Source of the DNA: Serratia liquefaciens
Lineage (GTDB): Bacteria > Pseudomonadota > Gammaproteobacteria > Enterobacterales > Enterobacteriaceae
DNA length: 64,000 nt
Direction of reading: 5' to 3'
Assembly: GCF_027594825.1 (NCBI RefSeq)
Contig: NZ_CP088930.1
Coordinates: 4,587,019 to 4,651,018, forward strand
The position numbers were made by a program, and so were the translations under genes. Positions 31,904-41,697 of this stretch are shown one piece after another. Each line of letters opens with the position of its first letter. Position 1 is the stretch's first letter. The notes under the pieces are model-generated. The model was not told the origin of the DNA and made no database searches. It saw nothing but the letters and a program-made list of their open reading frames with translations.

Positions 31904-34144
31904 ATGTTAATTCAGAAAAAAATATCCGATTTTTTGGTGTTTGAAACAGAAACAATCATCAAAGCATTGGAAAAAATCAACTCAAATAAAAAACGCATTA
32001 TCTTTGTTGTTACTGAAGACGGTAAGTTATGTGGTTCCTTCTCGGATGGCGACTTCCGCCGCTGGATCACCAGTGGTGATTTCGACCTGAGTCGTGAAAT
32101 GTCTGAAGTCATGAACCAGAACGTTCGCTACAAAAAAGTTGATGCGCCGCGTACTGAAATTGAAGCCTTTTTCACCAACGGCGTTGACGTTCTACCTTTG
32201 GTGGATGACTATCGCCGCCTGGTAGCTGTAGCGCTGCAAAGTGAGAAGGGGCTGACCATTGGTAAGCACACTATCACAGATACATCACCGAGCTATATCA
32301 TTGCAGAAATTGGCAACAACCATAACGGCGACATCAAGCTGGCTAAGCACTTGGTCGATCTGGCCGTTGATGCTGGCGCTGATTGCGTCAAATTCCAGAT
32401 GCGTGATCTTAGTTCATTGTATAAAGGTGGCAACGAGAAAGATCAATCTGCTGATCTTGGTGCGCAATATACAATTGATTTATTGAGAAAATTCCAGCTG
32501 TCCAATGAAGAGCTCATCGAGGTGTTCGATTACTGCAAAACTAAGGGGCTAACTCCATTGTGTACGCCATGGGATCTGAGAAGCCTTGAGATTTTGGAAG
32601 AGTATGGCATGGAAGGTTATAAAGTCGCTTCTGCAGACTTCACTAACCATGAAATGCTAGCCGCATTGGCGGCTACAGGCAAACCGTTGATTTGTTCAAC
32701 CGGCATGTGCAGTGAAGCGGAAATCAAAAGTTCGGTTGAATTCCTGAAGTCTAAAGGTGCCGAATTTGTCATTCTGCATTGCAACTCAACCTATCCGACG
32801 CCGTTTAAAGATGTGAACCTGGCTTATATTAAACGTCTGCAGCAAGTGACCGGTTGCTTGGTTGGCTATTCTGGCCACGAGCGCGGGATCTCCGTACCCA
32901 TCGCAGTAGCCGCGCTTGGCGCTCGAGTAATCGAGAAGCATTTCACTATTGATAAATCAATGGAAGGTAATGACCATAAGGTTTCATTGCTGCCACCAGA
33001 ATTTAAAGAGATGGTCGTGCGTATTCGTGAAGTTGAAGAATCCATGGGTCAGGCTGGCGAACGTGCCATCACTCAGGGGGAAATGATCAACCGCGAAACC
33101 TTGGCGAAGAGTTTGATCATAAACCGTGACCTGAAAAAGGGCGAGATCATCACTCGCGATATGATTGAAGTGAAAAGCCCAGGTCAGGGGTTGCAGCCTC
33201 TTTATATGGAGCAATTGGTGGGTAAGAAAGCCATCCGAGATCTTGAGGCCGGTGGTTACTTTTATGAATCAGACCTGAATGATGAGGCGATTGAAGCTAA
33301 AGATTATGATTTTGATCGCCCATTCGGTATTCCTGTTCGTTATCACGACTACAGCAAATTGAAAAACAAATCCAATCTGGATTTTGTTGAGTTCCACCTG
33401 AGCTATCAGGATATGGAATTGGATTTAACCGAGTTCTTCTCAGGAGCAGAAGACATTGGTTTTGCCGTACATAGCCCTGAACTGTTCGCCAACGATCATA
33501 TACTGGATCTGGCATCTGAGGACCCGGCATATCTTGCACATTCCATCAAGCAATTGCAGCGTGTCTGCGATGTTACCAGAGCACTGAAGCAATATTTCCC
33601 TAAAACTGAATGCCCGGTTATCGTAGTTAACGCTGGTGGATTCAATACCACAGGTTTCTTGCCTAAAGAAGCACGCCAGGCAATGTATGAGCGCATTGGC
33701 TCTGCATTGAGTCAAATAAACCAGGAAGGCGTGGAAATCATTATCCAAACCATGCCGCCATTCCCATGGCACTTTGGTGGACAGAGCTACCATAACCTGT
33801 TTGTTGATCCAAATGAGATTAAGGCATTCTGCGAAAAGTATAACTACCGTATCTGCTATGACACATCTCACTCGATGATGGCATGTAATTACTACCAATG
33901 GGACCTCCATGAGTTTACTCAGAAAGTGGGTGCTTACACGGCGCATATGCACGTCGTTGATGCGTTGGGCGTTGACGGCGAGGGTGTACAGATTGGTAAA
34001 GGCGATGTGAACTTTGATGAGCTTGCCGATGACCTGCTGCGCTATGCTCCCGGCGCGATGTTTATTCCAGAAGTTTGGCAGGGCCATAAAAATCAGGGAG
34101 AGGGATTCTGGCACGCACTTAACTTCCTGGAAAAGTATCTGTAA
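31904..34144 (+). CDS. Fusion: CBS pair + NeuB synthase + SAF + xylose-isomerase-like TIM barrel
   Basis: A 746-residue multidomain protein. Residues 1-120 form a CBS pair (GSFSDGDFRRWITSGDF; GVDVLPLVDDYRRLVAVAL). Residues 128-375 are a NeuB condensing domain with AEIGNNHNG (134-142), KFQ (163-165), HCNSTYPTP (292-300) and EKHFTID (344-350), which joins phosphoenolpyruvate to an aldose. Residues about 398-460 are an SAF/antifreeze-like domain, normal for NeuB. Residues 470-746 form an AP-endonuclease-2/sugar isomerase barrel with ICYDTSHS (650-657), HMHVVDALG (681-689) and FIPEVWQGH (720-728), carrying likely metal ligands. Standard NeuB is about 350 residues. The added barrel could make or modify the substrate; this is inference. 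No epimerase of the NeuC type is encoded in the locus. Confidence 0.88.
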   Translation: MLIQKKISDFLVFETETIIKALEKINSNKKRIIFVVTEDGKLCGSFSDGDFRRWITSGDFDLSREMSEVMNQNVRYKKVDAPRTEIEAFFTNGVDVLPLVDDYRRLVAVALQSEKGLTIGKHTITDTSPSYIIAEIGNNHNGDIKLAKHLVDLAVDAGADCVKFQMRDLSSLYKGGNEKDQSADLGAQYTIDLLRKFQLSNEELIEVFDYCKTKGLTPLCTPWDLRSLEILEEYGMEGYKVASADFTNHEMLAALAATGKPLICSTGMCSEAEIKSSVEFLKSKGAEFVILHCNSTYPTPFKDVNLAYIKRLQQVTGCLVGYSGHERGISVPIAVAALGARVIEKHFTIDKSMEGNDHKVSLLPPEFKEMVVRIREVEESMGQAGERAITQGEMINRETLAKSLIINRDLKKGEIITRDMIEVKSPGQGLQPLYMEQLVGKKAIRDLEAGGYFYESDLNDEAIEAKDYDFDRPFGIPVRYHDYSKLKNKSNLDFVEFHLSYQDMELDLTEFFSGAEDIGFAVHSPELFANDHILDLASEDPAYLAHSIKQLQRVCDVTRALKQYFPKTECPVIVVNAGGFNTTGFLPKEARQAMYERIGSALSQINQEGVEIIIQTMPPFPWHFGGQSYHNLFVDPNEIKAFCEKYNYRICYDTSHSMMACNYYQWDLHEFTQKVGAYTAHMHVVDALGVDGEGVQIGKGDVNFDELADDLLRYAPGAMFIPEVWQGHKNQGEGFWHALNFLEKYL

Positions 34145-35383
34145 ATGAGCAAAGTCATTATGGGCGCTGCGGCCTTGTCGATAGGGGATATTCTTGGCAA
34201 GGTCATAGGCTTCATCATACTGCCTTATTTAACAGCACACCTTGGCGCGTCGGGATACGGCGCGCTAACTCTGTATCTGTCCGTTATTCAGATGTTGATC
34301 ATTTTTATTTCATTTAGTGGTCAGGGTTTGTTGCCGGTCAAATACATGCAGGAGGGGGAAGGGAGTTCCCTGGTGTTCCGCAGAGATAACATCACTCTGG
34401 CCATGGCGTCGAGCGTGTTATTAGTGGCGATATTTTATATTGTTACGCTAGTCGCTAATATATCTGTAAGTTTTAGTGATGGTTTTCTGGTGGTTTTGGC
34501 ATCTTTAGCTCAGGCGCTTAACTTTATCAATTTGTCGCACTTGCGTATTAGCCAGACTTACAAGGTTGCAGCGATTGGGCAGTTTTTGCTGTCCGCATTT
34601 AACGTTCTGTTTACGATCGTGCTTTTCGAAATGATTGCGGCGACCCCGGGACAGCGGTTGATAGCGATAGCGGCCTCGTTTTTCAGTATTCAGCTTGCCT
34701 ATGAGTTTTTTGTTTACAAGAAAATCAAGGGCGAGCGTATTACATGTGAACCCGTACGAAAACGCTATAAAGAAATTGTCAGTTATGGTTTGTCATTGTT
34801 GCCACATCATGGTAGTTACTGGATTAAATCATCAATAGACCGTTTTTTTATTGCTCATTACATGAGCACCGCCGTAGTAGGGGTTTACGGTTTAGCATTT
34901 CAGCTTACCTCTATCGTGATGTTGTTCTTTGGTGTAATTAACCAGGCATTTCAGCCTTTTATTTACCGCAAGTTGAAAGAAAATGATTTTAGAGGCGTTG
35001 AGCTTATTCAATATGGCTATACAGGTTTAGTGATCGTAGCCTGTGTGATTTATTTCTTTATTATGCCATTTGTTTTTCCTTATCTCTTTAAGGCTGAGTT
35101 TGATCGCGCTATATACTATTTTAATATTTTATTGCCTGGGACGGCGTTTCTTTCTATTTATTATATATTTACGCATTCCCTCTTTTATTATCGAAAAAAT
35201 AAAATCATTTCAATTATTACCATGGGCTCAATGATTACACATTTAGTCGGTATATTTATCATCACGATGACGACAATAAAGGTCGAATATTTCTGTTTCG
35301 TTTATGCTGTTTCAAGTCTTTTTGCATGTGCAGCGACATTTATCTATGGTAAGCGGCAAATTAACATTGAGAGGAAAAGATGA
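34145..35383 (+). CDS. wzx: Polysaccharide repeat-unit flippase Wzx
   Basis: A 412-residue membrane protein of the polysaccharide exporter (MOP) superfamily with about twelve hydrophobic segments. The N-terminus [21 protein letters not shown] is typical of Wzx, which moves lipid-linked repeat units across the inner membrane. Its ATG follows the preceding TAA without a gap and its end overlaps the next gene by four bases, so translation is coupled. Wzx proteins vary greatly, so assignment rests on fold-like pattern and on the presence of Wzy and Wzc. Confidence 0.88.
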   Translation: MSKVIMGAAALSIGDILGKVIGFIILPYLTAHLGASGYGALTLYLSVIQMLIIFISFSGQGLLPVKYMQEGEGSSLVFRRDNITLAMASSVLLVAIFYIVTLVANISVSFSDGFLVVLASLAQALNFINLSHLRISQTYKVAAIGQFLLSAFNVLFTIVLFEMIAATPGQRLIAIAASFFSIQLAYEFFVYKKIKGERITCEPVRKRYKEIVSYGLSLLPHHGSYWIKSSIDRFFIAHYMSTAVVGVYGLAFQLTSIVMLFFGVINQAFQPFIYRKLKENDFRGVELIQYGYTGLVIVACVIYFFIMPFVFPYLFKAEFDRAIYYFNILLPGTAFLSIYYIFTHSLFYYRKNKIISIITMGSMITHLVGIFIITMTTIKVEYFCFVYAVSSLFACAATFIYGKRQINIERKR

Positions 35384-35886
35384 TAGCAAGTTTTATACGA
35401 TGGTTACGTAGTCTACGTAAGCAACGTTATAAGTCTAAAGTTCTCAATGCCGTGGCGAAATGTGGCCGCGATCCAAAGGTTAACTTTTTGACTCTTGTTA
35501 ATAATAAAACAACTCTGGGTAATAACTTCAACTCCAACGGATTGACGGTGGTGGGGAAGGGGAGTGTTGTCATTGGCGATAATTTCCACTGTGGCTTCGG
35601 TTGTGTAATAATCACCGAAAATCATAACCACAACGGCACTGCAATTCCGTATGACCATACTTATGTCATTAAAGATACTCATATTGGAGATAACGTTTGG
35701 TTAGGTATTAATGTAATTATTCTGCCAGGCGTCACTATAGGTGAAGGTGCGATTATCCAGGCTGGTAGCGTTGTGGTTAAGGATATTCAACCTTATGCTA
35801 TCGCTGGCGGCCATCCGGCTGCGCAATTCTCGCAGCGCAATGTTGATCATTATTTACAGCTCAGAGCCGCAGGTAAGTTCCACTAA
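35380..35886 (+). CDS. Hexapeptide-repeat acyltransferase
   Basis: A 168-residue left-handed beta-helix acetyltransferase. Hexapeptide repeats run from [20 protein letters not shown] to the end, with the catalytic-type histidine region ENHNHNG and the common C-terminal block [20 protein letters not shown] followed by AIAGGHPA. A 20-residue basic N-terminus precedes them. Related enzymes O-acetylate sugars of the EPS repeat unit. The start overlaps wzx by four bases (ATGA). Donor and target sugar are unknown. Confidence 0.87.
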   Translation: MIASFIRWLRSLRKQRYKSKVLNAVAKCGRDPKVNFLTLVNNKTTLGNNFNSNGLTVVGKGSVVIGDNFHCGFGCVIITENHNHNGTAIPYDHTYVIKDTHIGDNVWLGINVIILPGVTIGEGAIIQAGSVVVKDIQPYAIAGGHPAAQFSQRNVDHYLQLRAAGKFH

Positions 35887-35934
35887 GTGGTACTTGGAAA
35901 TTAGTATTAGTTGCCTTAACCGGATATCAGAAAT

Positions 35935-36951
35935 ATGAGTAAGCACATTGCGTATATCGAATCGCCACTGCAGGCTTTTAACCTGATCGAGTATCTGGAT
36001 GCGAAAAACATCACACTCGACTTACTGATCGTCAATAAACGTTCAGCAAATTCAGCATTGAATCATGGGCAGATTGTATATTTGCTGCAGATGATCAGAC
36101 ACAAAACTTTGAAAACTATTGATGTCGAAGGATACCTAGGTAAAGTGTTTGATATCAGGAGTGAATTAAAGGACGTAAAATCTGAAGTCTGCGTGAAAGA
36201 TCATGTCACATTGATCGCTGGCGAATACCGTGCGAGAGTATTTTGGATGTTAGCACATAAATATCCAAAAAGAGATATTGTCTTGCTCGATGATGGGACG
36301 GCTACGCTAAGGATTAAGCGTACTAATACCGTTACGGTGAGAGATCTTCTGAAGTCGATCTTTCTTAAGTCACTGGGGATGGTCAATAATGATCGAGAGA
36401 AATTGACCTTTTTCTCGGTTTACAATATCGAGAGAAATATTGCTCAGCGGGACACGGTAGTTAGGCATAACTATCAAAAATTCAAGATTAAGCTGGCAAG
36501 TTTGCCACAGGGTGGCAATAAGATATTTATTATTGGCACCCCACTCTATGAGGCTGGAGTAACCTCAGTTGATGATATCGAACTGACGCTAAAAATGATC
36601 GAAGATCTAAAGCAGAACCAGGAAGGAGCCGAATTAGTTTATATTCCGCACCGCCGCGAGCGAGAAGAAAAAATCGAGGCGATCAGGCAACATGTGGAAG
36701 TACGTCGTCTTGATTTCCCGTTTGAGGTTTATCCCATCGTGGTGGGAGAGAATGTAGCGTCAATAGCCGGTTTTTATTCATCATTGTATGACAACCTAAT
36801 AAAAATTTATGATGAAAAGATAAAAATAACTGCGTATGTACTTGATGAAAAAGTTCTTTCTCCAGAGTGGGTGGGCTTTGTTGATGCGATCTATAAAAAT
36901 TATGAAAGTTATGAGAGTGCTGATATTACTCTGATTAAAAATAAATTTTAA
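35935..36951 (+). CDS. Sialyltransferase-like glycosyltransferase
   Basis: A 338-residue protein without membrane segments. It begins HIAYIESPLQAFNLIEYL, similar to bacterial polysialyltransferase/GT52-type enzymes. The D/E-D/E-G motif of bacterial sialyltransferases appears as LLDDG (residues 119-121) and the HP-like motif as YIPHR (His239), with a Ser pair FYSS at 282-283. Together with the CMP-nonulosonate genes just upstream this suggests transfer of the acidic sugar from CMP. Assignment rests on motifs and context; the exact family was not tested. It lies 48 bases after the acetyltransferase. Confidence 0.7.
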   Translation: MSKHIAYIESPLQAFNLIEYLDAKNITLDLLIVNKRSANSALNHGQIVYLLQMIRHKTLKTIDVEGYLGKVFDIRSELKDVKSEVCVKDHVTLIAGEYRARVFWMLAHKYPKRDIVLLDDGTATLRIKRTNTVTVRDLLKSIFLKSLGMVNNDREKLTFFSVYNIERNIAQRDTVVRHNYQKFKIKLASLPQGGNKIFIIGTPLYEAGVTSVDDIELTLKMIEDLKQNQEGAELVYIPHRREREEKIEAIRQHVEVRRLDFPFEVYPIVVGENVASIAGFYSSLYDNLIKIYDEKIKITAYVLDEKVLSPEWVGFVDAIYKNYESYESADITLIKNKF

Positions 36952-36981
36952 TTTTATAAATTATTCTGTGGTGGCCAATAA

Positions 36982-38118
36982 ATGAAGATTGCTTTAATAA
37001 ATACACTTTATGCTCCCTATAAGATTGGTGGCGCAGAGGTCTCGGTACAAATGCTCGCTGAAAGTCTACATTCGGTCGGGCACCAAGTGCGTGTATTTTG
37101 TCTTCATGATGGTGATAAAATAAAATATGATTCAATTAATGGCGTAAGCATTGTTTATTTCCCGCTAAAGAATCTGTATTGGCCGTTCCAAAATCAGGTA
37201 GCCGGCAAACTGCAAAAAGCAGGCTGGCACCTGCTGGACTCTTATAATCCGTTCATGGCGCGTATGGTTAGAGATGAGTTGACGGCTTTTGGCCCTAAAG
37301 TGGTGCATACCAATAATTTGAGCGGTTTTTCTGTTGCTGTATGGCGCGTGGCAAAAAAACTGGGTGCTCGTGTTGTACACACCACCCGCGATTATTATTT
37401 GTTTCATCCCAACGGAACTCTGTTTAAGCATGGCCAAAATATGGATGTAAACAGTCTGCCGGTGACTGTTACTTCCTACTTCAAGAAAAAGGCCAGTCAG
37501 CATGTCGATGCTTTTGTGGGCATCAGCAAGTACATTTCAACCCTACATCAGGAAAATGGCTTTGCGCGCCACGCGTTACATACTTATATCTATAATCCAG
37601 TAGCGGCTATAGCTTTTGTTCCGTCTATAAGTGATAAAGTAAGAATAGGTTTCGTCGGCCGTTTGACTGAGGACAAAGGCTTCGATGAATTCTGTTTGTT
37701 GGCGAAACAGGGACTGCAGAATCCTCAGGTAGAATTTTATGCTGCTGGTCGCTTTAATAATGATGCAAGTGGTCAGCGGATGAACGCACTGGCAACAGAG
37801 GTTGGGGTTAAGCTGCTCGGATTTATCAAGATTGATGAGTTTATGGCGCAGGTAGATGCGGTGGTTTTGCCAACGCGCTGGAACGAACCTTTTGGTCGTG
37901 CGGTTGCGGAATCGGCGATCTCTGGAAAGGTTGTGTATACTACTTTCAGCGGTGGAGTGACCGAAATCGCTGCTTTCTATGATAATATCTTAGAATTGAA
38001 AGACTTTTCTGTCTCAGGCGCAGTTAAGGCCGTTAGAGAAAATAATAATAAGCTGCGGTGCTCTTTTTTTGAGAGTGGAAAAATAGCGAGCAGTTACGAA
38101 AGTGTGTACAGAGGATAA
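36982..38118 (+). CDS. GT4-family glycosyltransferase
   Basis: A 378-residue GT-B fold enzyme. The N-terminal half starts MKIALINTLYAPYKIGGAEV, with the glycine-rich acceptor-side loop, and the C-terminal half has VGFVGRLTEDKGFDEF and the donor-binding VLPTRWNEPFGRAVAESAISG, with the E-x7-E pattern of retaining GT4 enzymes. It likely adds one sugar of the EPS repeat unit at the cytoplasmic face. Sugar and linkage cannot be read from sequence. Followed 2 bases later by wzy. Confidence 0.88.
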   Translation: MKIALINTLYAPYKIGGAEVSVQMLAESLHSVGHQVRVFCLHDGDKIKYDSINGVSIVYFPLKNLYWPFQNQVAGKLQKAGWHLLDSYNPFMARMVRDELTAFGPKVVHTNNLSGFSVAVWRVAKKLGARVVHTTRDYYLFHPNGTLFKHGQNMDVNSLPVTVTSYFKKKASQHVDAFVGISKYISTLHQENGFARHALHTYIYNPVAAIAFVPSISDKVRIGFVGRLTEDKGFDEFCLLAKQGLQNPQVEFYAAGRFNNDASGQRMNALATEVGVKLLGFIKIDEFMAQVDAVVLPTRWNEPFGRAVAESAISGKVVYTTFSGGVTEIAAFYDNILELKDFSVSGAVKAVRENNNKLRCSFFESGKIASSYESVYRG

Positions 38119-38120
38119 TA

Positions 38121-39455
38121 ATGAGAGTATCGACGAAATCGCTGGTTGTTTTCCTATTATTAACGTATATGACACTGCTATCGTTGAATGGGATTGTGAC
38201 TGTCATCGCGTACATGTCGACCAGGGCACTTTTGCTGTATAAAGATTTTTTTGCCATGGCCGTCCCCGTTTTTGTGCTTATCCTTCTTTTCGCTCGAAAT
38301 CCACGGGTTTCTGCTCAGTGCCGGAGTATATTGATTTTATTTTTATCGATGGTTATATTTTCATTAGTATTTATTCTTTTGAGTATGCTATCAGGAAGAT
38401 TTGACCTTTTCCGCACTATCGTACAATTCCGGTTGGAATTATTAACTTTTGGCTCTTTTTTCTTTGCCGCTGTCCTGCTCCTTTTTGAATTTGATGAACG
38501 AGTTGAAATTGTCACTAAAGTCATCAAGTACTATATTATTTTTTCCGTACTCAATGCGCTTTTCGCCGTCGCAGAGTCAAGTTTAGCGGGTGTATTATAC
38601 GCGGTTATTGGTTTCGACCCTGGCCCTCAGCTGACACAGTTTGGTAAAGAGTACGGTCTACTGCTACGAACTATTCAGGGGCAACTCAGAGCTTTTGGCT
38701 TGCTTACCGGCCCATTCAGCTTAAGTGAGTACCTGTTCTTTTCATTGGTATTGGCGCCTTTTATAAGTGTGAAGCATCGTAAGAAATACATCGTTCTTAT
38801 TATGGTCGGGATTGTGTTTTCAACCTCTAAAACAGCCATAATCATGGCGCTGCTTTATATTATGTATTTGGTGTCTCGGCGTTTCTTCTCCGAGCGTTTT
38901 AGCTTGAATACTGTAACCATGGTGACAATGGTCTTATCATTGTTCTTTTATGTTACCACGACGAATTACAGCATTTATGAAATGATTTTTCCTAAAGAAA
39001 ATGCCTATGCAGAGAACAGTATTCTGCTTAGAACGGTAAATATCGAGGCAGTACGTGCAGATAGCGGTTATTCACCCTTCACGGGGGCAGGATATGCTGT
39101 TAATGGGAATGCCGTAATTGGCGATGACAATACGAACTCTATACCTTTAGACAGTATGTATATCTACATGCTTTCTAATTATGGTAACGTTGGGATTATC
39201 TTCTTGGTTATTGTTGCTTCGGCTATTCTTGGTATTCTTTATCAGCGTACTCGGCGAGGGCTCAATCCCAGTATATATCTGTATTGGATGATATCGTTGT
39301 CAATGAACTTTGTTTATAACAACCCATTGACCAACTATCCCGGATATATATTCCCGATAATAATATCAATATTATTGTTGTCAGTTAGAAGACCAGAGAA
39401 TAGTTTGGTCAAGAGAACGGGGAAATCTCTTAGCCGTGCTCATCTGGCACATTGA
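38121..39455 (+). CDS. wzy: EPS polymerase Wzy
   Basis: A 444-residue membrane protein with ten or more hydrophobic segments and a large periplasmic loop in the C-terminal part (around FTGAGYAVNGNAVIGDDNTN), typical of O-antigen polymerase/ligase-like proteins. The segment LRTIQGQLRAFGLLTGPFSLSEYLFF resembles one conserved region of this superfamily. It would join repeat units in the periplasm with Wzc controlling length. Such proteins are poorly conserved; the call relies on topology and on wzx and wzc in the same locus. GAGGATAATA precedes the ATG. Confidence 0.85.
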   Translation: MRVSTKSLVVFLLLTYMTLLSLNGIVTVIAYMSTRALLLYKDFFAMAVPVFVLILLFARNPRVSAQCRSILILFLSMVIFSLVFILLSMLSGRFDLFRTIVQFRLELLTFGSFFFAAVLLLFEFDERVEIVTKVIKYYIIFSVLNALFAVAESSLAGVLYAVIGFDPGPQLTQFGKEYGLLLRTIQGQLRAFGLLTGPFSLSEYLFFSLVLAPFISVKHRKKYIVLIMVGIVFSTSKTAIIMALLYIMYLVSRRFFSERFSLNTVTMVTMVLSLFFYVTTTNYSIYEMIFPKENAYAENSILLRTVNIEAVRADSGYSPFTGAGYAVNGNAVIGDDNTNSIPLDSMYIYMLSNYGNVGIIFLVIVASAILGILYQRTRRGLNPSIYLYWMISLSMNFVYNNPLTNYPGYIFPIIISILLLSVRRPENSLVKRTGKSLSRAHLAH

Positions 39456-39487
39456 CACGTTGTTATTTGAATGGCACGAGGTAGATA

Positions 39488-40546
39488 ATGATTTATGTCA
39501 ATGCGAGATTTTTAACACAAGATTTAACGGGCGTTCAACGTTTTGCTCAAGAGATAAGCCTGGCGTTAAGTAACATTCGAAATGATGTGGTGTTTATTTC
39601 CCCGAAAAATATTATTCACACTGATATCGCTTCAAAGTTGAATGTGCAAATTATAGGTGAACGAAGCGGGCATTTATGGGAACAATTAGAGTTACCTGCT
39701 TTTTTATGTAAGCAAGGAAACCCTTTATTGATTAACCTATGCAATACCGCTCCGGTATTTTATAGTAATAAATTTGTAACTCATCATGATGTTATTTATA
39801 AACGCTACCCACAAAGCTATTCTGCAAAGTTTCGTTTTGTTTATAATAATATTTTTCCTTTGATGTTGCGTTCTAGCAAGGCATTGTTGACCGTAAGTGA
39901 ATTTTCAAAGAAAGAACTTTATGCAGCGTTTAATTATCCTTTAAACAATATTCATGTAATTAATAACGCCGTTGCCGGTAAGTTTAGGGCTGAACCTCAG
40001 GTGACTAGTGACGAGAAACCTTATTTATTGGCGGTTTCATCCCCGAACTATCATAAAAATTTTCACGGACTAATTACCGCCTTTTCGCAAATGGAAGGTA
40101 ATAAGGATGTAGTGTTGAAAATCATTGGGTCTGCAAATAAAAATTTTGCAGGGGTGCATTTTTCGCCAGAGGCAATGCAGGCGGAGAACATACAATTTGT
40201 TGGCCGTGTGAGTGATGAGAGCCTGATTAAACTTTACTCGAATGCCAGAGCTTTTGTTTTTCCTTCATTATACGAAGGGTTTGGAATTCCTCCATTGGAG
40301 GCACAGGCTTGCGGTTGCGCAGTGGTAGCATCCAATAGGGCCTCTCTGCCAGAGGTACTGGCTGACAGCGTGTTGTATTTTGACCCAGAAAATACCCTTG
40401 AAATGAGGCAAACCTTGGATCGAATTATGCAAGATGATGTTTTACGTCAAACTCTGGTTGAAAAGGGTTTTGAGAACGTTAAACGTTTCGATTGGGGGCG
40501 TTCTGCTGAAGACTTGAACAAAATCATTATGAGATCTACCCAATGA
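39488..40546 (+). CDS. GT4-family glycosyltransferase
   Basis: A 352-residue GT-B enzyme. It starts MIYVNARFLTQDLTGVQRFAQEI, common among EPS mannosyl- and rhamnosyltransferase-like GT4 proteins. The C-terminal donor domain has YLLAVSSPNYHKNFHGLI and FPSLYEGFGIPPLEAQACG, the family's E-x7-E motif. ManB and ManC encoded nearby supply GDP-mannose, so mannose is a reasonable but unproven donor. It overlaps the next gene by four bases. Confidence 0.87.
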   Translation: MIYVNARFLTQDLTGVQRFAQEISLALSNIRNDVVFISPKNIIHTDIASKLNVQIIGERSGHLWEQLELPAFLCKQGNPLLINLCNTAPVFYSNKFVTHHDVIYKRYPQSYSAKFRFVYNNIFPLMLRSSKALLTVSEFSKKELYAAFNYPLNNIHVINNAVAGKFRAEPQVTSDEKPYLLAVSSPNYHKNFHGLITAFSQMEGNKDVVLKIIGSANKNFAGVHFSPEAMQAENIQFVGRVSDESLIKLYSNARAFVFPSLYEGFGIPPLEAQACGCAVVASNRASLPEVLADSVLYFDPENTLEMRQTLDRIMQDDVLRQTLVEKGFENVKRFDWGRSAEDLNKIIMRSTQ

Positions 40547-41607
40547 AAAAAAAAGTGTTGCACGTTGCTGAAACGGTGAAAGGTGGAGTCGCAACGGTTA
40601 TCCGGCAACTTGTACAACCAAATGGTGAGTTTGATTTTTATTGCTTGCTGCCGGATAGCCAATACAGCGAGATTGGCACGTTTCCTGAGAGTAAGTTGAA
40701 AAAATTCACTCGTACTGGGCGAAATATTTCATCATTTATTTCACTGGCCGTGAATTATATTCGCATAGTTCGTAAAGAAAAGCCGGATGTTATCCATATC
40801 CACAGCACTTTTGCAGGCGTAATATGTCGATTACTTACGCCTTTGATTAGAATGAGCTGTCAACCAAAAATAATTTATTGTCCGCATGCATTTTCTTTTT
40901 TGATGGATACTTCTGAGAAGAAAAAAAGTGTTTATACGCGGATAGAAAAGATACTGCAAAAAAAAACCGATGTGATTATTTGTACCAGTGAGTATGAGAA
41001 GAGAGTGGCTCTCGGCGTAGGGCTGGACTCAAATAATTTAACCGTGGTTTATAACGGGGTCGAACCGCCATTGCCCACTGGTGATCATGTTACGCCCTAT
41101 CAATCAGATAAGATTAATATACTTTTCGTTGGGCGTTTTGATTATCAAAAGGGTTTCGATTTAGTTAAAGAAATTGCGGATAGATTAGACGATGGATTTT
41201 TAATTACCGTCGTTGGTGGCAATGTACATGCAACAGAGCATCCCCCTCTTCATGCAAGAATAAACTATAAAGGGTGGCTGACTTCTACTGAGATAGCTCC
41301 TTACTTTTCCTACGCAGATGTTTTGTTAATGCCAAGTCGTTGGGAATCATTCGGCCTGGTAGCGGTTGAAGCTGAGAGTTACGGGCTGCCAGTGGTAGCC
41401 AGCCGTTGCAGCTCTTTACCTGAAGTCGTCTGTGAAGGTGTTACGGGCTACCTGTTTACGACCAATAAAGCCAATGAGGCTGTAGAAATACTGAGCACAC
41501 GTGGTAAAGATGATTGGGCATCAATGAAAGCTGCCTGTGTGGATTTTTATAGCACCAATTTCACTTCTGACAGAATGGTTTCTAGTACTTATCATCTTTA
41601 CAGGTAA
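40543..41607 (+). CDS. GT4-family glycosyltransferase
   Basis: A 354-residue GT-B enzyme. The N-terminal VLHVAETVKGGVATVIRQLV and VIHIHSTFAG, and the C-terminal NILFVGRFDYQKGFDLV and LMPSRWESFGLVAVEAESYG identify a GT4 enzyme. Its start overlaps the previous gene (ATGA) and the ATG is followed by nine A residues (40546-40554 region), a potential slippage tract in codons 2-4. It is the third GT4 of the locus. Ends 90 bases before manC. Confidence 0.87.
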   Translation: MKKKVLHVAETVKGGVATVIRQLVQPNGEFDFYCLLPDSQYSEIGTFPESKLKKFTRTGRNISSFISLAVNYIRIVRKEKPDVIHIHSTFAGVICRLLTPLIRMSCQPKIIYCPHAFSFLMDTSEKKKSVYTRIEKILQKKTDVIICTSEYEKRVALGVGLDSNNLTVVYNGVEPPLPTGDHVTPYQSDKINILFVGRFDYQKGFDLVKEIADRLDDGFLITVVGGNVHATEHPPLHARINYKGWLTSTEIAPYFSYADVLLMPSRWESFGLVAVEAESYGLPVVASRCSSLPEVVCEGVTGYLFTTNKANEAVEILSTRGKDDWASMKAACVDFYSTNFTSDRMVSSTYHLYR

Positions 41608-41697
41608 TTCTAAGCCTGGAATGTACTTCTTGTAGTTAATAATGTTTTCTTTGTGTTTCTTCTAATTTTCTTTTGTATTTAATCAGTGAGAGTAAAA

